Source: Thiorhodovibrio litoralis | GTDB lineage: Bacteria > Pseudomonadota > Gammaproteobacteria > Chromatiales > Chromatiaceae | Assembly (NCBI RefSeq): GCF_033954455.1 | Contig: NZ_CP121473.1 | Span: forward strand, 1,970,501 to 2,034,500 | Direction of reading: 5' to 3' | Length of the DNA stretch: 64,000 bases | In this document: one piece after another, positions 1-10,939 of the stretch | Position numbering within the stretch: position 1 is the stretch's first letter | Layout of the letters: the number at the start of each line of letters is the position of its first letter | The notes under the pieces: generated by a model | Told to the model about the DNA's origin: nothing | The model's input: the letters and a program-made list of their open reading frames with translations, nothing else | Databases searched by the model: none | Program-made: the position numbers and the translations under genes

Positions 1-201
1 CACTCGGCGGTTGAATCAGCCATCAATGCGCTCGAAGCCCATGGCCTCGACCGCTGTCCCGATCATGGCGCGGACGGCTTCGAGCGCTATGTCGCCCTCG
101 CGGTGCTTGGGCGCAACATCCACCGCCTCGGCGCCATCCTCATCGCCGCTGATGCCGAGGCCGAACGCCGTCGGCGCCGACAACTCAAACGCGCCGCTTA
201 A
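1..201 (+). CDS. Transposase, C-terminal fragment (window edge)
   Basis: The reading frame is open from base 1 and stops at 199-201, encoding about 66 residues that begin HSAVESAINALEAHGLDRC and continue with FERYVALAVLGRNIHRLG. This pattern (H-x-x-VE-x-x-I-x-x-LE, then GLDRCPD and RYVALAVLxRN) is what I know from the C-terminal end of IS1182/ISNCY-type DDE transposases. It ends in a run of basic residues. The N-terminal part lies outside the window, so I cannot tell whether the element is intact. No convincing terminal inverted repeat is visible in the following 100 bases. Family assignment is from memory of the motif and is moderate. Confidence 0.7.
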   Translation, partial: HSAVESAINALEAHGLDRCPDHGADGFERYVALAVLGRNIHRLGAILIAADAEAERRRRRQLKRAA

Positions 202-547
202 GGCGATTCCGCCGGGTGCCGTGAGACGGCCCGAGGGATCGGTTTGCCTTAATTTTGTCGCATTTAAGAATCATTATTAATACGCAGATTTCGGTGCCGC
301 TCGCACCGAAAAAAGCCGTCGACATTCCGTGTTTAACTCGGCCGCAGCCGGGTATGCCTTGCGAAAAAATCGACTTTTCGGCCAGGCACTATGTAGGCGA
401 GTTGGGTCATGCGCGTCACATTCTTAGTCGATCCCAAGGTGGTGCGGTAATAGCGTACCCCTTGACGATCTCCCGCGTGAGGCGATTCCGGTCGACCTAG
501 CGGTCATGAATCGATGACCAACCAGCCCCATCAGTCCGAGTGACCGT
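202..547. other. Intergenic region after the transposase
   Basis: No convincing gene is seen here. Around 250-285 the sequence is AT-rich, unlike its surroundings. A short stem-loop, TTCGGTGC/GCACCGAA with a 5-base loop, lies at 290-310 but is not followed by a T run on either strand. An 11-base direct repeat (AGGCGATTCCG) occurs at 201-211 and 480-490. The stretch probably contains the right end of the transposable element. Confidence 0.4.
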
Positions 548-955
548 CTATGGGGAAGCGGGTTTCGGGCAGAGCCCGCTGAAATAGGCCGTCAAATCGC
601 AAAGAATACCCTGGTGTGTTTTGCAAGTCTTGGCGGCCATGTCCACCTCGCCGCCAGTGATGGCGCAGTAGATCTCGGCCTCGTTGTCATAGCCGGTGAT
701 TTTCAGCCCGCCGGCAGGACACTCGCCGCGCAACAGAGCCCATTCTTCGCACTGGCGATTGTCTTCAAAGAGGCAGACCCCGTATTCGCCGCCGTCTGCA
801 CGCTGGCGGATAGACAGTTCACCGCCTGTCTTTTGGCAATGCGCTGAAGCCGGGTTGGCGAGTTTGGTTGGGTCTCTGTCGTCCGCGATTACTGTGGAGA
901 CCATCAGGCTGCAGACCACGATGGTCGAACCAAATAACGGAATGAACGAGTGCAT
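548..955 (-). CDS. Small secreted DUF333-family protein
   Basis: A 135-residue protein with an N-terminal signal peptide (hydrophobic stretch at about residues 5-23, likely cleavage after VIA, before DDRDP). The mature part carries the DUF333 signature twice: ANPASAHCQKTGGELSIR followed by GGEYGVCLFEDNRQCEEW and RGEC, then a second, degenerate Cys-rich repeat (AEIYCAITGGEVDM, KTCKTHQG, LCDLTAYFSGLC). DUF333 proteins are small periplasmic or secreted proteins sometimes annotated as putative hemolysins; their function is not established. A GGAG ribosome site sits about 8 bases before the ATG. The gene stands alone. Confidence 0.85.
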   Translation of the reverse strand: MHSFIPLFGSTIVVCSLMVSTVIADDRDPTKLANPASAHCQKTGGELSIRQRADGGEYGVCLFEDNRQCEEWALLRGECPAGGLKITGYDNEAEIYCAITGGEVDMAAKTCKTHQGILCDLTAYFSGLCPKPASP

Positions 956-1445
956 GATATCTCCAAGGCAGAAGGAGGTGGATCGAAGATCAATAGCGAT
1001 CTCGGTTACAGTGACGAAGCATGAGTGCCGTCCATCCTGTAACGATAGTCTTCAGGATACTGAGTATCAGCCAAGTGCGCATGTCAAAAGCCGCCATCTT
1101 GAACTTGGTTTTTTTGGGACAAGGCTCAGGTGCGGCAAATCCGGCATCATGCAGGATGATGTTGGTGAAATTGACGGGCCGATGGTGTCCGGCGAGCCCG
1201 AACCGCAGAGCTGAGAGATGGCGCCGTTCGGTTCCGCTGGCCTCTCGATGCGAGCGTTAGCGGGACCGGGGTAACAGAACAGGTCCGGGGTAACAGGCAG
1301 CGAGGGTAGATCCGCAGCGAAGGGGGCGGCTAAGGGGAATCTCGTTGAACGAGGGTAATGCGGGGGTACCGCCGACTAACAGGTCTGAACACCGCTTAAC
1401 GCCTGCAAAATGTTACCCCCAGCGTTACCCCGAGGGCCAAAAACG
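956..1445. other. Intergenic region with GGGGTAAC repeats
   Basis: I see no gene in these 490 bases. The right half holds two direct copies of CCGGGGTAACAG (1266-1277 and 1285-1296) and two inverted copies of the core, GTTACCCC, at 1412-1419 and 1424-1431. The arms could pair to form a long-range stem, or act as paired protein-binding sites. The region lies between the DUF333 promoter and the terminator of the tRNA unit. Confidence 0.5.
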
Positions 1446-1477
1446 AAAAAAGGCTTAACTCCGTTTGAAGTTAAGCC
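1446..1477 (-). terminator. Intrinsic terminator of the tRNA-Arg/tRNA-Asn unit
   Basis: On the minus strand a perfect 9-bp stem GGCTTAACT/AGTTAAGCC with an 8-base loop is followed directly by six T. It begins 12 bases past the end of tRNA-Asn, which fits a rho-independent terminator for the tRNA transcript. Confidence 0.9.
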
Positions 1478-1488
1478 CTTGTTTTATT

Positions 1489-1564
1489 TGGCTCCCCGAC
1501 GTGGACTCGAACCACGGACCCACTGATTAACAGTCAGTTGCTCTACCAACTGAGCTATCGGGGA
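1489..1564 (-). tRNA. tRNA-Asn (anticodon GTT)
   Basis: The minus strand reads a full 76-nt cloverleaf: acceptor TCCCCGA pairing with TCGGGGA, D-loop AGCTCAGTTGGTAGAGC, anticodon loop CTGTTAA, T-arm GTTCGAGTCC, discriminator G and an encoded CCA (1489-1491). It is the second gene of a two-tRNA transcript. Confidence 0.97.
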
Positions 1565-1583
1565 TTTGACTGGTTTTTTGTTG

Positions 1584-1660
1584 TGGCGCGCCCGGAGAGA
1601 TTCGAACTCCCGACCACCTGGTTCGTAGCCAGGTACTCTATCCAGCTGAGCTACGGGCGC
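1584..1660 (-). tRNA. tRNA-Arg (anticodon ACG)
   Basis: The minus strand reads a 77-nt cloverleaf: acceptor GCGCCCG/CGGGCGC, anticodon loop CTACGAA (anticodon ACG, normally edited to ICG), T-arm GTTCGAATC, and an encoded CCA at 1584-1586. It precedes tRNA-Asn by 19 bases in the same transcript. Confidence 0.97.
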
Positions 1661-1672
1661 TGCGAGCCGCAT

Positions 1673-1701
1673 ATTCTGGTTTTTCTGGTGGTCTGTGTCA
1701 A
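1673..1701 (-). promoter_or_regulatory. Sigma70-type promoter of the tRNA unit
   Basis: On the minus strand there is a perfect -35 TTGACA (1696-1701), a 17-base spacer and -10 CAGAAT (1673-1678), followed by a GC-rich discriminator and the 5' end of tRNA-Arg at 1660. A GC-rich discriminator is typical of stringently controlled stable-RNA promoters. Confidence 0.8.
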
Positions 1702-1809
1702 GGTGCAATTTTTTGTCTGTCGGTGCGCTGGTGCTTCAGTTTGGTTTAGGGCGGGTTAAACTCCTCGTTTTGGGCGGTGGCGGTTAGGCTGAGCGGCTGG
1801 AGCGGAACG

Positions 1810-2508
1810 ATGCGGGTGCTGTTGGTTGAGGATGATGCGCAGCTTGGTGCGTATCTGAAGAAAGCGTTGGCAGAGATGGGCGCTGTGGTGGATGTGGCTG
1901 AGGATGGCCGCGAGGGGTTGCTGATGGCGGCGGCGAGCGACTACGACTTGCTGTTGCTGGACCGGATGTTGCCGCAGGTCGATGGGCTGACGATTCTTCG
2001 GACGCTGCGCGCTTCTGGGGATCGGACGCCGGTCTTGATTTTGAGTGCCTTGGGCGATGTGGACGATCGGGTCGAGGGGCTGCGCGCTGGCGGGGATGAT
2101 TATCTGGTCAAGCCGCCGGTGTTTTCGGAGTTGCAGGCGCGGATCGAGGCGCTGATGCGACGCGCATCACCGACCGAGGCGGCGAGTACGCGGTTGCGCT
2201 TGGGCGATCTGGAGATGGATTTGCTGATGCGCGAGGTGACGCGCGCCGGGGAACGCATTGTGCTGCAGCCGCGCGAGTTCCGACTGCTGGAATATCTGCT
2301 GCGCCATGCCGGTCAGGTGGTCACCCGCACCATGCTGTTGGAACATGTCTGGGACTATCATTTCGATCCGCAGACCAATGTGATCGACGTTCATGTCAGT
2401 CGGCTGCGTGGCAAGATCGATAAGGGGTTTGGCTACCCGCTGCTGCATACCGTGCGCGGGGCGGGTTATGTCATGCGAGTGCCGGATGCGCCTGAGGCGG
2501 AGCGCTGA
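1810..2508 (+). CDS. OmpR/PhoB-family response regulator
   Basis: A 232-residue DNA-binding response regulator. The receiver domain (about 1-118) has the acidic pocket E7-D8-D9, phospho-acceptor D51 in LLLLDRMLP and the conserved K101 in DDYLVKPP. The C-terminal half (about 130-228) is a winged-helix trans_reg_C domain with LQPREFRLLEYLLRH, VWDYHFDPQTNVIDVHVSRL and HTVRGAGYVM. The start at 1810 is chosen because the family begins MRVLLVEDD; an in-frame ATG at 1777 would add 11 unrelated residues. It is followed after 13 bases by its sensor kinase, so the two form an operon. The signal is unknown; the closest architectural relatives are QseB/PhoP/CopR-like regulators. Confidence 0.93.
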   Translation: MRVLLVEDDAQLGAYLKKALAEMGAVVDVAEDGREGLLMAAASDYDLLLLDRMLPQVDGLTILRTLRASGDRTPVLILSALGDVDDRVEGLRAGGDDYLVKPPVFSELQARIEALMRRASPTEAASTRLRLGDLEMDLLMREVTRAGERIVLQPREFRLLEYLLRHAGQVVTRTMLLEHVWDYHFDPQTNVIDVHVSRLRGKIDKGFGYPLLHTVRGAGYVMRVPDAPEAER

Positions 2509-2521
2509 GCGGCGTGGTCGG

Positions 2522-4066
2522 ATGGTGGCGCCAACCGGGGCTCGCCGGCTGATCCGCGTGGGTGGTCGGGCACGCGAGCGCCTTCGTGCGATTCTTGCAA
2601 GCTCCACTTTTCGTTTGGCGCTGTTGTATGTGGTGCTGCTCGCGACCTCCATGATTTTCCTGCTCGGTTTTGTCTATTGGTCGACGGCGGGCTATATGGC
2701 GCGCCAGACCGATGCCACCATCAATGCGGAAATTCGCGGTCTTGCCGAGCAGTATCGGCGTCGCGGACCGGGGGGGCTGAAGGCGGTGATTGCTGAACGC
2801 CTGCAGCGTGATCCCGGCGGGGCTGGCCTTTATCTGCTAGTGAATGGGGCTGGGCAGCCGCTGGTAGGAAATCTCAACCGCTGGCCACCGGACCCGATCG
2901 CGCCCACGGGCTGGATGGATTTTCGCGTGCGCGACCCGGTCGCGGCGCCGGAGACTGATCGTGACCGGTCCGAGGCGGCCCGCGCCAAGGTGTTCCGCTT
3001 GCGTGGGGGCATGCGTCTGCTGGTGGGGCGCGACGTGCGCGAGCTGAACGCGGTGCGCGCGCTGATGCTGGATGCCCTCTGGTCGGGGCTGGCAATTACC
3101 GTGGCGCTGGCGCTGCTCGGGGGCTGGCTGATCAGCGCCAGCGTGGTGCGCCGATTGGAGGCGGTCAATCAGGTGAGCCGCGAGATCATGGAGGGCGACC
3201 TGTCGCGACGGGTGCCGGCCGATGGCAGTGGCGACGACTTTGACCAGCTGGCGGCCAATCTCAATCGCATGCTGACGCGCATCGAGCAGCTGATGGCCAG
3301 CGTGCGACAGGTCTCGGACAATATCGCACATGATTTGCGCACGCCCTTGACACGCCTGCGCGCCAAGCTGGAGCTACTGGTGCAAGGCGAGCTGCCAGAT
3401 GACGCGCGGGCTGATGCCGAGGAGGCGGTGGCCGATGCCGAAGAACTGCTCGGGACCTTTAACGCGCTGCTGCGGATTGCCCGCATTGAGTCAGGCAGCC
3501 GGCGGGCCGCCTTCGCGCGCTTCGATCTCGCGGACTCGGTGCGCGATCTTGCTGAACTCTACGAGCCGCTGGCGGCAGACCGGGAGCAGCGATTGGAGCT
3601 GACGGTACCCGCTGAGCTGTGGGTGGTGGGTGATCGGGATCTGTTGTTTCAGGCTTGTGCCAATCTGGTGGAGAACGCCATCAAATACACCCCAGCGGGA
3701 GGGCTGATCGAGCTCAAGGCGAATGGGGCGGCAACTGGCCTGGCGACAGAAAAGACGACCGCAACGCCTGCTGGGTCACTAAGCGGACCAGGGATTGACG
3801 GGGTGACGAGCGGCGCGACCGCCGCAGCGGGTCCAGACCGGGAGGTGCGCGTCACGGTCGCGGATTCCGGCCCCGGCATTCCCCCGCAGTGGCGTGAGAA
3901 GGTCTGCGAGCGCTTTTTTCGCCTCGACCACAGTCGCTCGAGCCCGGGCAGCGGACTCGGCCTGAGCCTGGTCCGGGCTGTCGTCGACTTGCATGATGCC
4001 AGGCTTGAACTCGACGACAACGGCCCTGGTTTGCGGGTCAGCATCGTCATCCCGGCGATGGGTTGA
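2522..4066 (+). CDS. Sensor histidine kinase, partner of the upstream regulator
   Basis: A 514-residue membrane kinase with two transmembrane segments (about residues 32-56 and 182-210) framing a periplasmic sensor domain of about 120 residues. Then come a HAMP linker (VVRRLEAVNQVSREIMEGD), a HisKA domain with phospho-acceptor H270 in DNIAHDLRTPLTRL, and a HATPase domain with the N box CANLVENAIKYTP, G1 DSGPGIPP, F box ERFFRLD and G2 GSGLGLSLV. Between the N and G1 boxes is a Gly/Ala/Thr-rich insert of about 40 residues (nt about 3720-3840). The start at 2522 is the first in-frame ATG after the regulator stop; earlier starts would run inside the regulator gene. The sensed signal is not evident. 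Confidence 0.93.
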   Translation: MVAPTGARRLIRVGGRARERLRAILASSTFRLALLYVVLLATSMIFLLGFVYWSTAGYMARQTDATINAEIRGLAEQYRRRGPGGLKAVIAERLQRDPGGAGLYLLVNGAGQPLVGNLNRWPPDPIAPTGWMDFRVRDPVAAPETDRDRSEAARAKVFRLRGGMRLLVGRDVRELNAVRALMLDALWSGLAITVALALLGGWLISASVVRRLEAVNQVSREIMEGDLSRRVPADGSGDDFDQLAANLNRMLTRIEQLMASVRQVSDNIAHDLRTPLTRLRAKLELLVQGELPDDARADAEEAVADAEELLGTFNALLRIARIESGSRRAAFARFDLADSVRDLAELYEPLAADREQRLELTVPAELWVVGDRDLLFQACANLVENAIKYTPAGGLIELKANGAATGLATEKTTATPAGSLSGPGIDGVTSGATAAAGPDREVRVTVADSGPGIPPQWREKVCERFFRLDHSRSSPGSGLGLSLVRAVVDLHDARLELDDNGPGLRVSIVIPAMG

Positions 4067-4218
4067 TTGCCGTCGGCTCTTGGGTTGACCAAGACCGTCC
4101 CGATATTCCCGACCAATGCGATGGGAAATAGCGTCAGTAGTTTTGCTCCCGCGCGAAGACCAAATACGCCTAAACCGGGCGATCGAACATCACAACCACC
4201 GCACTACAGGGGATACCG

Positions 4219-4842
4219 ATGAAAACAAATCATGTTACCGCGCTGACACTCGCCGCCACGCTCGCGGGCGCCACCATGCCGGCCGTCGCTGACTGGGTCA
4301 TGAAGCCCGAGCAGTCGCATTTGTCGTACATCTCCATCAAGAAGCAGCACATCGCCGAGGTCAACAGCTTTGAGGAGATGACCGGGCGTGTCGATGAGCA
4401 GGGGCAGGTGACGCTGAAGCTGATGCTCGACAGCGTCGAGACCCTGGTCCCGATTCGCAACGAGCGCATGCGCGAGATTTTGTTCGACACCGCCGACTAC
4501 AAGATCGCGACCCTGAGCGCAAAAATCGACCCAAGCGTGATCGAGTCGATGAAAGTCGGCGAGATCGGCCAACTCGCGGGTGAGGCGGTGCTCTCCCTGC
4601 ACGGCCAGGAGCAGCCGCTGACGATGGATTTGCAGGTCGCCAAGGTGGCGCCCGATGTGCTCTTCGTCGCCAGTCGCACGCCGCTGGTGGTGGATGCAGA
4701 GAAATTCGGCCTGAGTGACGGGGTCGAGCAACTGCGCGAAATTGCCGGTCTGGATAGCATCAGCCACGCGGTGCCGGTCAATTTTGTGATGACCTTCGTG
4801 AAAGAGCCGGCGGTACCGGCTGCGGCAGAGGGCAAAAACTGA
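4219..4842 (+). CDS. YceI-family periplasmic protein
   Basis: A 207-residue protein with a 24-residue signal peptide ending AVA, followed by the YceI lipocalin-like fold (DWVMKPEQSHLSYISIKK, then ETLVPIRNERMREILFDT and PLTMDLQVAKV). YceI proteins bind isoprenoid-type lipids such as polyprenyl chains in a hydrophobic barrel and are often linked to quinone or carotenoid metabolism or to stress; the ligand here is unknown. A GGGGA ribosome site precedes the ATG. It ends 8 bases from the convergent malQ stop. Confidence 0.9.
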   Translation: MKTNHVTALTLAATLAGATMPAVADWVMKPEQSHLSYISIKKQHIAEVNSFEEMTGRVDEQGQVTLKLMLDSVETLVPIRNERMREILFDTADYKIATLSAKIDPSVIESMKVGEIGQLAGEAVLSLHGQEQPLTMDLQVAKVAPDVLFVASRTPLVVDAEKFGLSDGVEQLREIAGLDSISHAVPVNFVMTFVKEPAVPAAAEGKN

Positions 4843-4850
4843 GTTTTGGC

Positions 4851-6371
4851 TCAGTCCAGGCCAGGCCGGCGTCCGTAAAGCTTGACCAGATGACGGAGCC
4901 GGTCGGCCAGCCCCGCATCTACTTCCGCCCAATCAAAACGCCAGGCCCAGTTGCCTTTGGTGGTGCCGGGGCGGTTCATGCGTGACGCGCCGTCGAGTTC
5001 CAGCACATCCTGCATCGGCAGGATGGCGAGGTTGGCAACCGAGGCCAGGGCGCTGCGAATCAGCGGCCAGGGCATTGGCTCGCCGACCGGGTCACCGGCA
5101 GTCTGGGCAGCTGGATAGCCGAGATAGTCGGCCAGATGCCAGCGTCCCGCGTCATCGATTGAGCGAAACCATCCGAGGCTGGTGTCGTTGTCATGGGTGC
5201 CGGTATAGACAACCGAATCGGTCTCGTGGAAGTGGGGTAGGTAAGGATTGTCGGCGCCGCCGTCGAAAGCAAACTGCAGGATCTTCATGCCCGGCATGTC
5301 AAACTTCTTGCGCAAGGCGGTGACTTCATCGGTAATCACACCGAGGTCTTCGGCGACCAATGGCAGGGCGCCGAACTCCGCTGCCAGTGCCTCGAACAAT
5401 GCATCACCCGCGGCCGGAATCCAACGGCCGTTGATGGCGAATTCCTCGCTTGCGGGAATTTCCCAGTAGGCCTCAAAGCCGCGAAAGTGATCGATGCGAA
5501 TAATGTCGAACAGCTTGAGCTGGGTGCGAATGCGATCGATCCAGAACCGAAAGCCGTTTTCCTGGAGTTGGTCCCAGCGATACAGGGGATTCCCCCAGCG
5601 CTGACCGGTCTCTGAGAAATAATCCGGCGGCACGCCGGCGACCACTCGGGTTGTGCCGTCGGGGTTGAGGTCGAAGTCTTTCGGTCGCGCCCAGACCTCG
5701 GCGCTGTCATGGGCGACGAAAATGGGCATGTCGCCGAACAGCCTCACACCGCGGTCATTGGCATGGGTGCGCAGCGCGGCCCATTGCTCAAAAAAGACAT
5801 ACTGCTCCCAGCGGATGTAGTCGAGCGTATCGGCCAACTTGCCGCGTGCTTGCTTGATGGCGCGGTTTTCGCGCAGACGCAATCCTTTTGGCCATCGCCA
5901 CCAGGGCTCGTGGCGGTCTTCGCTGATGGCACGGAACAGTGCGTAGTCTTCCAGCCAGTAGATGTTTTCGGCGATGAAGGCATCCAATGCAGCGCGTTGC
6001 TCGCCACCAGCGACCTGGCGGAAGCCGTGATACGCCTGCCGCAGCGCGGCGAGCTTAGCGCGGTCGTCGGCGAGATTGTCCGGGACTTGATCCAGCCAGC
6101 CCGATTTGACCAAGGGGTCGAGCCCAATCAGGCGCGGGTTGCCGGCGTGCGCCGAACTCGTCTGATAGGGCGAGAGGTCGCCCTGCGGCGGGCCAACTGG
6201 CAGCATCTGCCAGACGCTGAGGCCGCAGTCGGCGAGGAAATTGACGAAATTAAAGGCTTCCCCGCCAAGATCGCCGCAGGCGCCTGGGCCGGGCAGGGAT
6301 GTCAGATGCAACAGCAGGCCAGCCCGCCGCTCGCGCAACGTGGTGGCAGTGGTCTTTTCAGGAGATGTCAT
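4851..6371 (-). CDS. malQ: 4-alpha-glucanotransferase (amylomaltase)
   Basis: A 506-residue GH77 enzyme that transfers alpha-1,4-glucan segments between maltodextrins, working in the cytosol on glycogen breakdown products. Recognisable family stretches are RRAGLLLHLTSLPG at the start, GPPQGDLSPYQTSSAHAGNP, GDMPIFVAHDSAEVWA, the nucleophile region RIDHFRGFEAYW, the acid/base region LVAEDLGVITDEV and YTGTHDNDTSLGWF. The start at 6371 (MTSPEKTTAT) is chosen because it gives a normal-length protein; the frame stays open to 7196 but that extension has no homologous character and overlaps glgB. It is divergent from glgB, as expected for a glycogen locus. Confidence 0.95.
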   Translation of the reverse strand: MTSPEKTTATTLRERRAGLLLHLTSLPGPGACGDLGGEAFNFVNFLADCGLSVWQMLPVGPPQGDLSPYQTSSAHAGNPRLIGLDPLVKSGWLDQVPDNLADDRAKLAALRQAYHGFRQVAGGEQRAALDAFIAENIYWLEDYALFRAISEDRHEPWWRWPKGLRLRENRAIKQARGKLADTLDYIRWEQYVFFEQWAALRTHANDRGVRLFGDMPIFVAHDSAEVWARPKDFDLNPDGTTRVVAGVPPDYFSETGQRWGNPLYRWDQLQENGFRFWIDRIRTQLKLFDIIRIDHFRGFEAYWEIPASEEFAINGRWIPAAGDALFEALAAEFGALPLVAEDLGVITDEVTALRKKFDMPGMKILQFAFDGGADNPYLPHFHETDSVVYTGTHDNDTSLGWFRSIDDAGRWHLADYLGYPAAQTAGDPVGEPMPWPLIRSALASVANLAILPMQDVLELDGASRMNRPGTTKGNWAWRFDWAEVDAGLADRLRHLVKLYGRRPGLD

Positions 6372-6698
6372 GCCGGCGAATGTCCCTTTGATGCTGAAAT
6401 GGGCAATGGTCGCGCCGACCTTGCGCGCGACGGCGCATGGGCTGATGGCCAGGCCGGGCGAGGCCGGCAAGCCGGGTGCGGCGCGGGAATCGCATGCAGC
6501 TATGGTAACATCATGCACTCGGGAGACATTGGGGATGCATTGGCAAGCCGTCGGCATCGCGGAAAGCCAGCGTGCTGAGCGTGACCCAGCTTGCCCAATT
6601 GCTGCTTCCAACAGGCTGAGATTTACAGACCAGGCGCGTCGCTGATTGCAGCGTGCGCGGCTTCTGGTCAGACCACCGACCGCGGGACCCCTTACACC
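6372..6698. other. Divergent malQ-glgB intergenic region
   Basis: This 327-base stretch separates the divergent malQ and glgB starts. No separate gene is supported: the frames open across it are upstream extensions of malQ and glgB. Promoters for both genes must lie here or just outside, but I see no strong -35/-10 pair. Confidence 0.4.
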
Positions 6699-9146
<2,448 letters not shown>

Positions 9147-9243
9147 CTTCTCGGCTGTGTCACATTTGGTCACGAAGATTTTGAGCGCGAAGAGGCTGCT
9201 CAGGGTTCTGCCTGTGCGGGTGCTGCTGTCCGCGCTGTTAAGA

Positions 9244-10836
9244 ATGTCGACATGGCAGTCCGCATGTGCGTCGGCATGGAAGGCCCTTTGGCTTCAGGCA
9301 CCCAAGCAGCGGCAAGCCTGCAGAGCGCCGATCTCGTTCGCGACAGCGATACTCCTGTCTCTGTTGCTGTCTCTGTCGCCGTCTCTCTTCTCTAAGGGCG
9401 CCCAGGCAGCCCCTTCCACTGTGCTCCCAGGCAAGCTCGACGCCCAGTTGGCGGAGTTGGGGCTCGACATCAGCCAGGTCAGCGTCTACGTCCGCGCTGT
9501 CGATGCCGAGGAGCCGCGCCTGCTGGTCAATCCGGAAACCCCGCGGGTGCCGGCCTCTGTGATCAAGCTGCTGACCAGCATCGCCGGGCTCGACAATCTG
9601 GGGCCGAATTATCACTGGGTGACGGATGTCTATGTCGACGGCAAGGTCGTCGGCGGGCAACTGAAGGGCAATCTGTACATCCAGGGATTTGGTGATCCCT
9701 ACCTGACCACCGACGCCTTTGCCGGGCTGCTGCGCGAGTTGCGCACCAAGGGCATCATCGCTATTGACGGCGATCTGGTGCTGGATAACAGCTATCTGGC
9801 ACCGCCGCAACAGGAACGCGGCGACTTCGACGGCGCGGGGCAGCGCAGTTACAACGCCCTGCCGGCCGCGCTGAGCGTTAATCGGCAGGTGACAGATGTC
9901 CATATCTACAACGATTGGATTAACAACAAGGTCGGCGTCTACACCGATCCGCCGCTGACCGGCGTGGAGATCGTCAATGATGCGCGTCTGGTCGATGCGC
10001 CTTGCGTGCGCCGCAACCACAACCCCATCGCCGCCTTCGTTGAGGCCAGTGAGACCTCTGGTCCTAAGCTGCGCATCTCCGGCACCTTTGCTGACGCCTG
10101 CGGCGAGGAGCAGGTTGGTCGGTTGCTCCTATCCCCCGAGCAGCATGCCGCGGCGGCCTTCGACGCCCTGTGGCGCGACCTGGGTGGCAGCATTAGCGGC
10201 AAGATTCGCTTAGGCGAAGTGCCGAAGGGAGCGCGAAGCTTTCATCGCGTCATGTCGCAGCCGCTCGCGGTCATTATTCGCGACATTGACAAGAACAGTA
10301 ACAACCTGATGGCACGGATGCTGTTTCTTACCCTCGGTGCGAAGAACTATGGCGCACCTGGCACACTCGAGAAATCCCGTGATGCCATCAATGCCTGGCT
10401 TGAGGAAAGCGGCCTGCCGATGCCGGAGTTGATTGCCGACAACGGCTCCGGGCTGTCGCGCGACACGCGTATCAGTGCCGGCAGCCTGGGCGAGCTTTTG
10501 AGCTGGAGCTATCGTCAGCCGTGGATGCCGGAACTGCTCGCCTCCATGTCCATTCCCGGCGTCGACGGCACCACGCGCAGACGCCTGCGCCGCGAGCCCA
10601 TCGCCGGGCGCGCGCACCTCAAGACCGGCACCGTGCGCGATGCCAGCTGCATCGCCGGCTATGTGCTCGACCGCAACGACAGGCGCTGGGTAGTGGCGGT
10701 TCTGGTGAACAGCCGCGATGGCCAGGCCCTGGGTGCCTGGCGCGGCCATGCGGTGCAGCACGAGATTCTGCGCTGGGTTTATCGCGGTGCGCCCCTGCCG
10801 CAGGACGCGCAAGCGCAAGGCGATGACGCATCCTGA
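9244..10836 (+). CDS. dacB: D-alanyl-D-alanine carboxypeptidase/endopeptidase (PBP4 type)
   Basis: A 530-residue class C penicillin-binding protein acting on peptidoglycan in the periplasm. The Ser-x-x-Lys motif is S105-V-I-K108, the second motif is SNN at about 352 (DKNSNNLMARM) and the third is K460-TGT in HLKTGTVRDASC. The signal peptide has a long hydrophobic run (SFATAILLSLLLSLSPSLF) and a probable cleavage site AQA before APST. The frame extends upstream to 8893 inside glgB; the ATG at 9244 gives a long but plausible signal peptide. A start at a later codon is possible. It follows glgB by 97 bases. Confidence 0.92.
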   Translation: MSTWQSACASAWKALWLQAPKQRQACRAPISFATAILLSLLLSLSPSLFSKGAQAAPSTVLPGKLDAQLAELGLDISQVSVYVRAVDAEEPRLLVNPETPRVPASVIKLLTSIAGLDNLGPNYHWVTDVYVDGKVVGGQLKGNLYIQGFGDPYLTTDAFAGLLRELRTKGIIAIDGDLVLDNSYLAPPQQERGDFDGAGQRSYNALPAALSVNRQVTDVHIYNDWINNKVGVYTDPPLTGVEIVNDARLVDAPCVRRNHNPIAAFVEASETSGPKLRISGTFADACGEEQVGRLLLSPEQHAAAAFDALWRDLGGSISGKIRLGEVPKGARSFHRVMSQPLAVIIRDIDKNSNNLMARMLFLTLGAKNYGAPGTLEKSRDAINAWLEESGLPMPELIADNGSGLSRDTRISAGSLGELLSWSYRQPWMPELLASMSIPGVDGTTRRRLRREPIAGRAHLKTGTVRDASCIAGYVLDRNDRRWVVAVLVNSRDGQALGAWRGHAVQHEILRWVYRGAPLPQDAQAQGDDAS

Positions 10837-10939
10837 TTGAGAGTTCTGTGAGGTAAGCTCGCAGGGCCGAGCTACAAGATAATCGGCGGGGCAGGGAGGT
10901 GCGATCCAGAGCCACGAGCTATCATGGTGAGGTCGTCTC

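Noticed and set aside
290-310. Stem-loop TTCGGTGC/GCACCGAA as a terminator
   Set aside because: It is followed by A on the plus strand and not by T on the minus strand, and no gene ends there in the right orientation.
255-500. 81-residue open frame after the transposase
   Set aside because: No recognisable motif, no ribosome site and it lies in the likely end of the insertion element.
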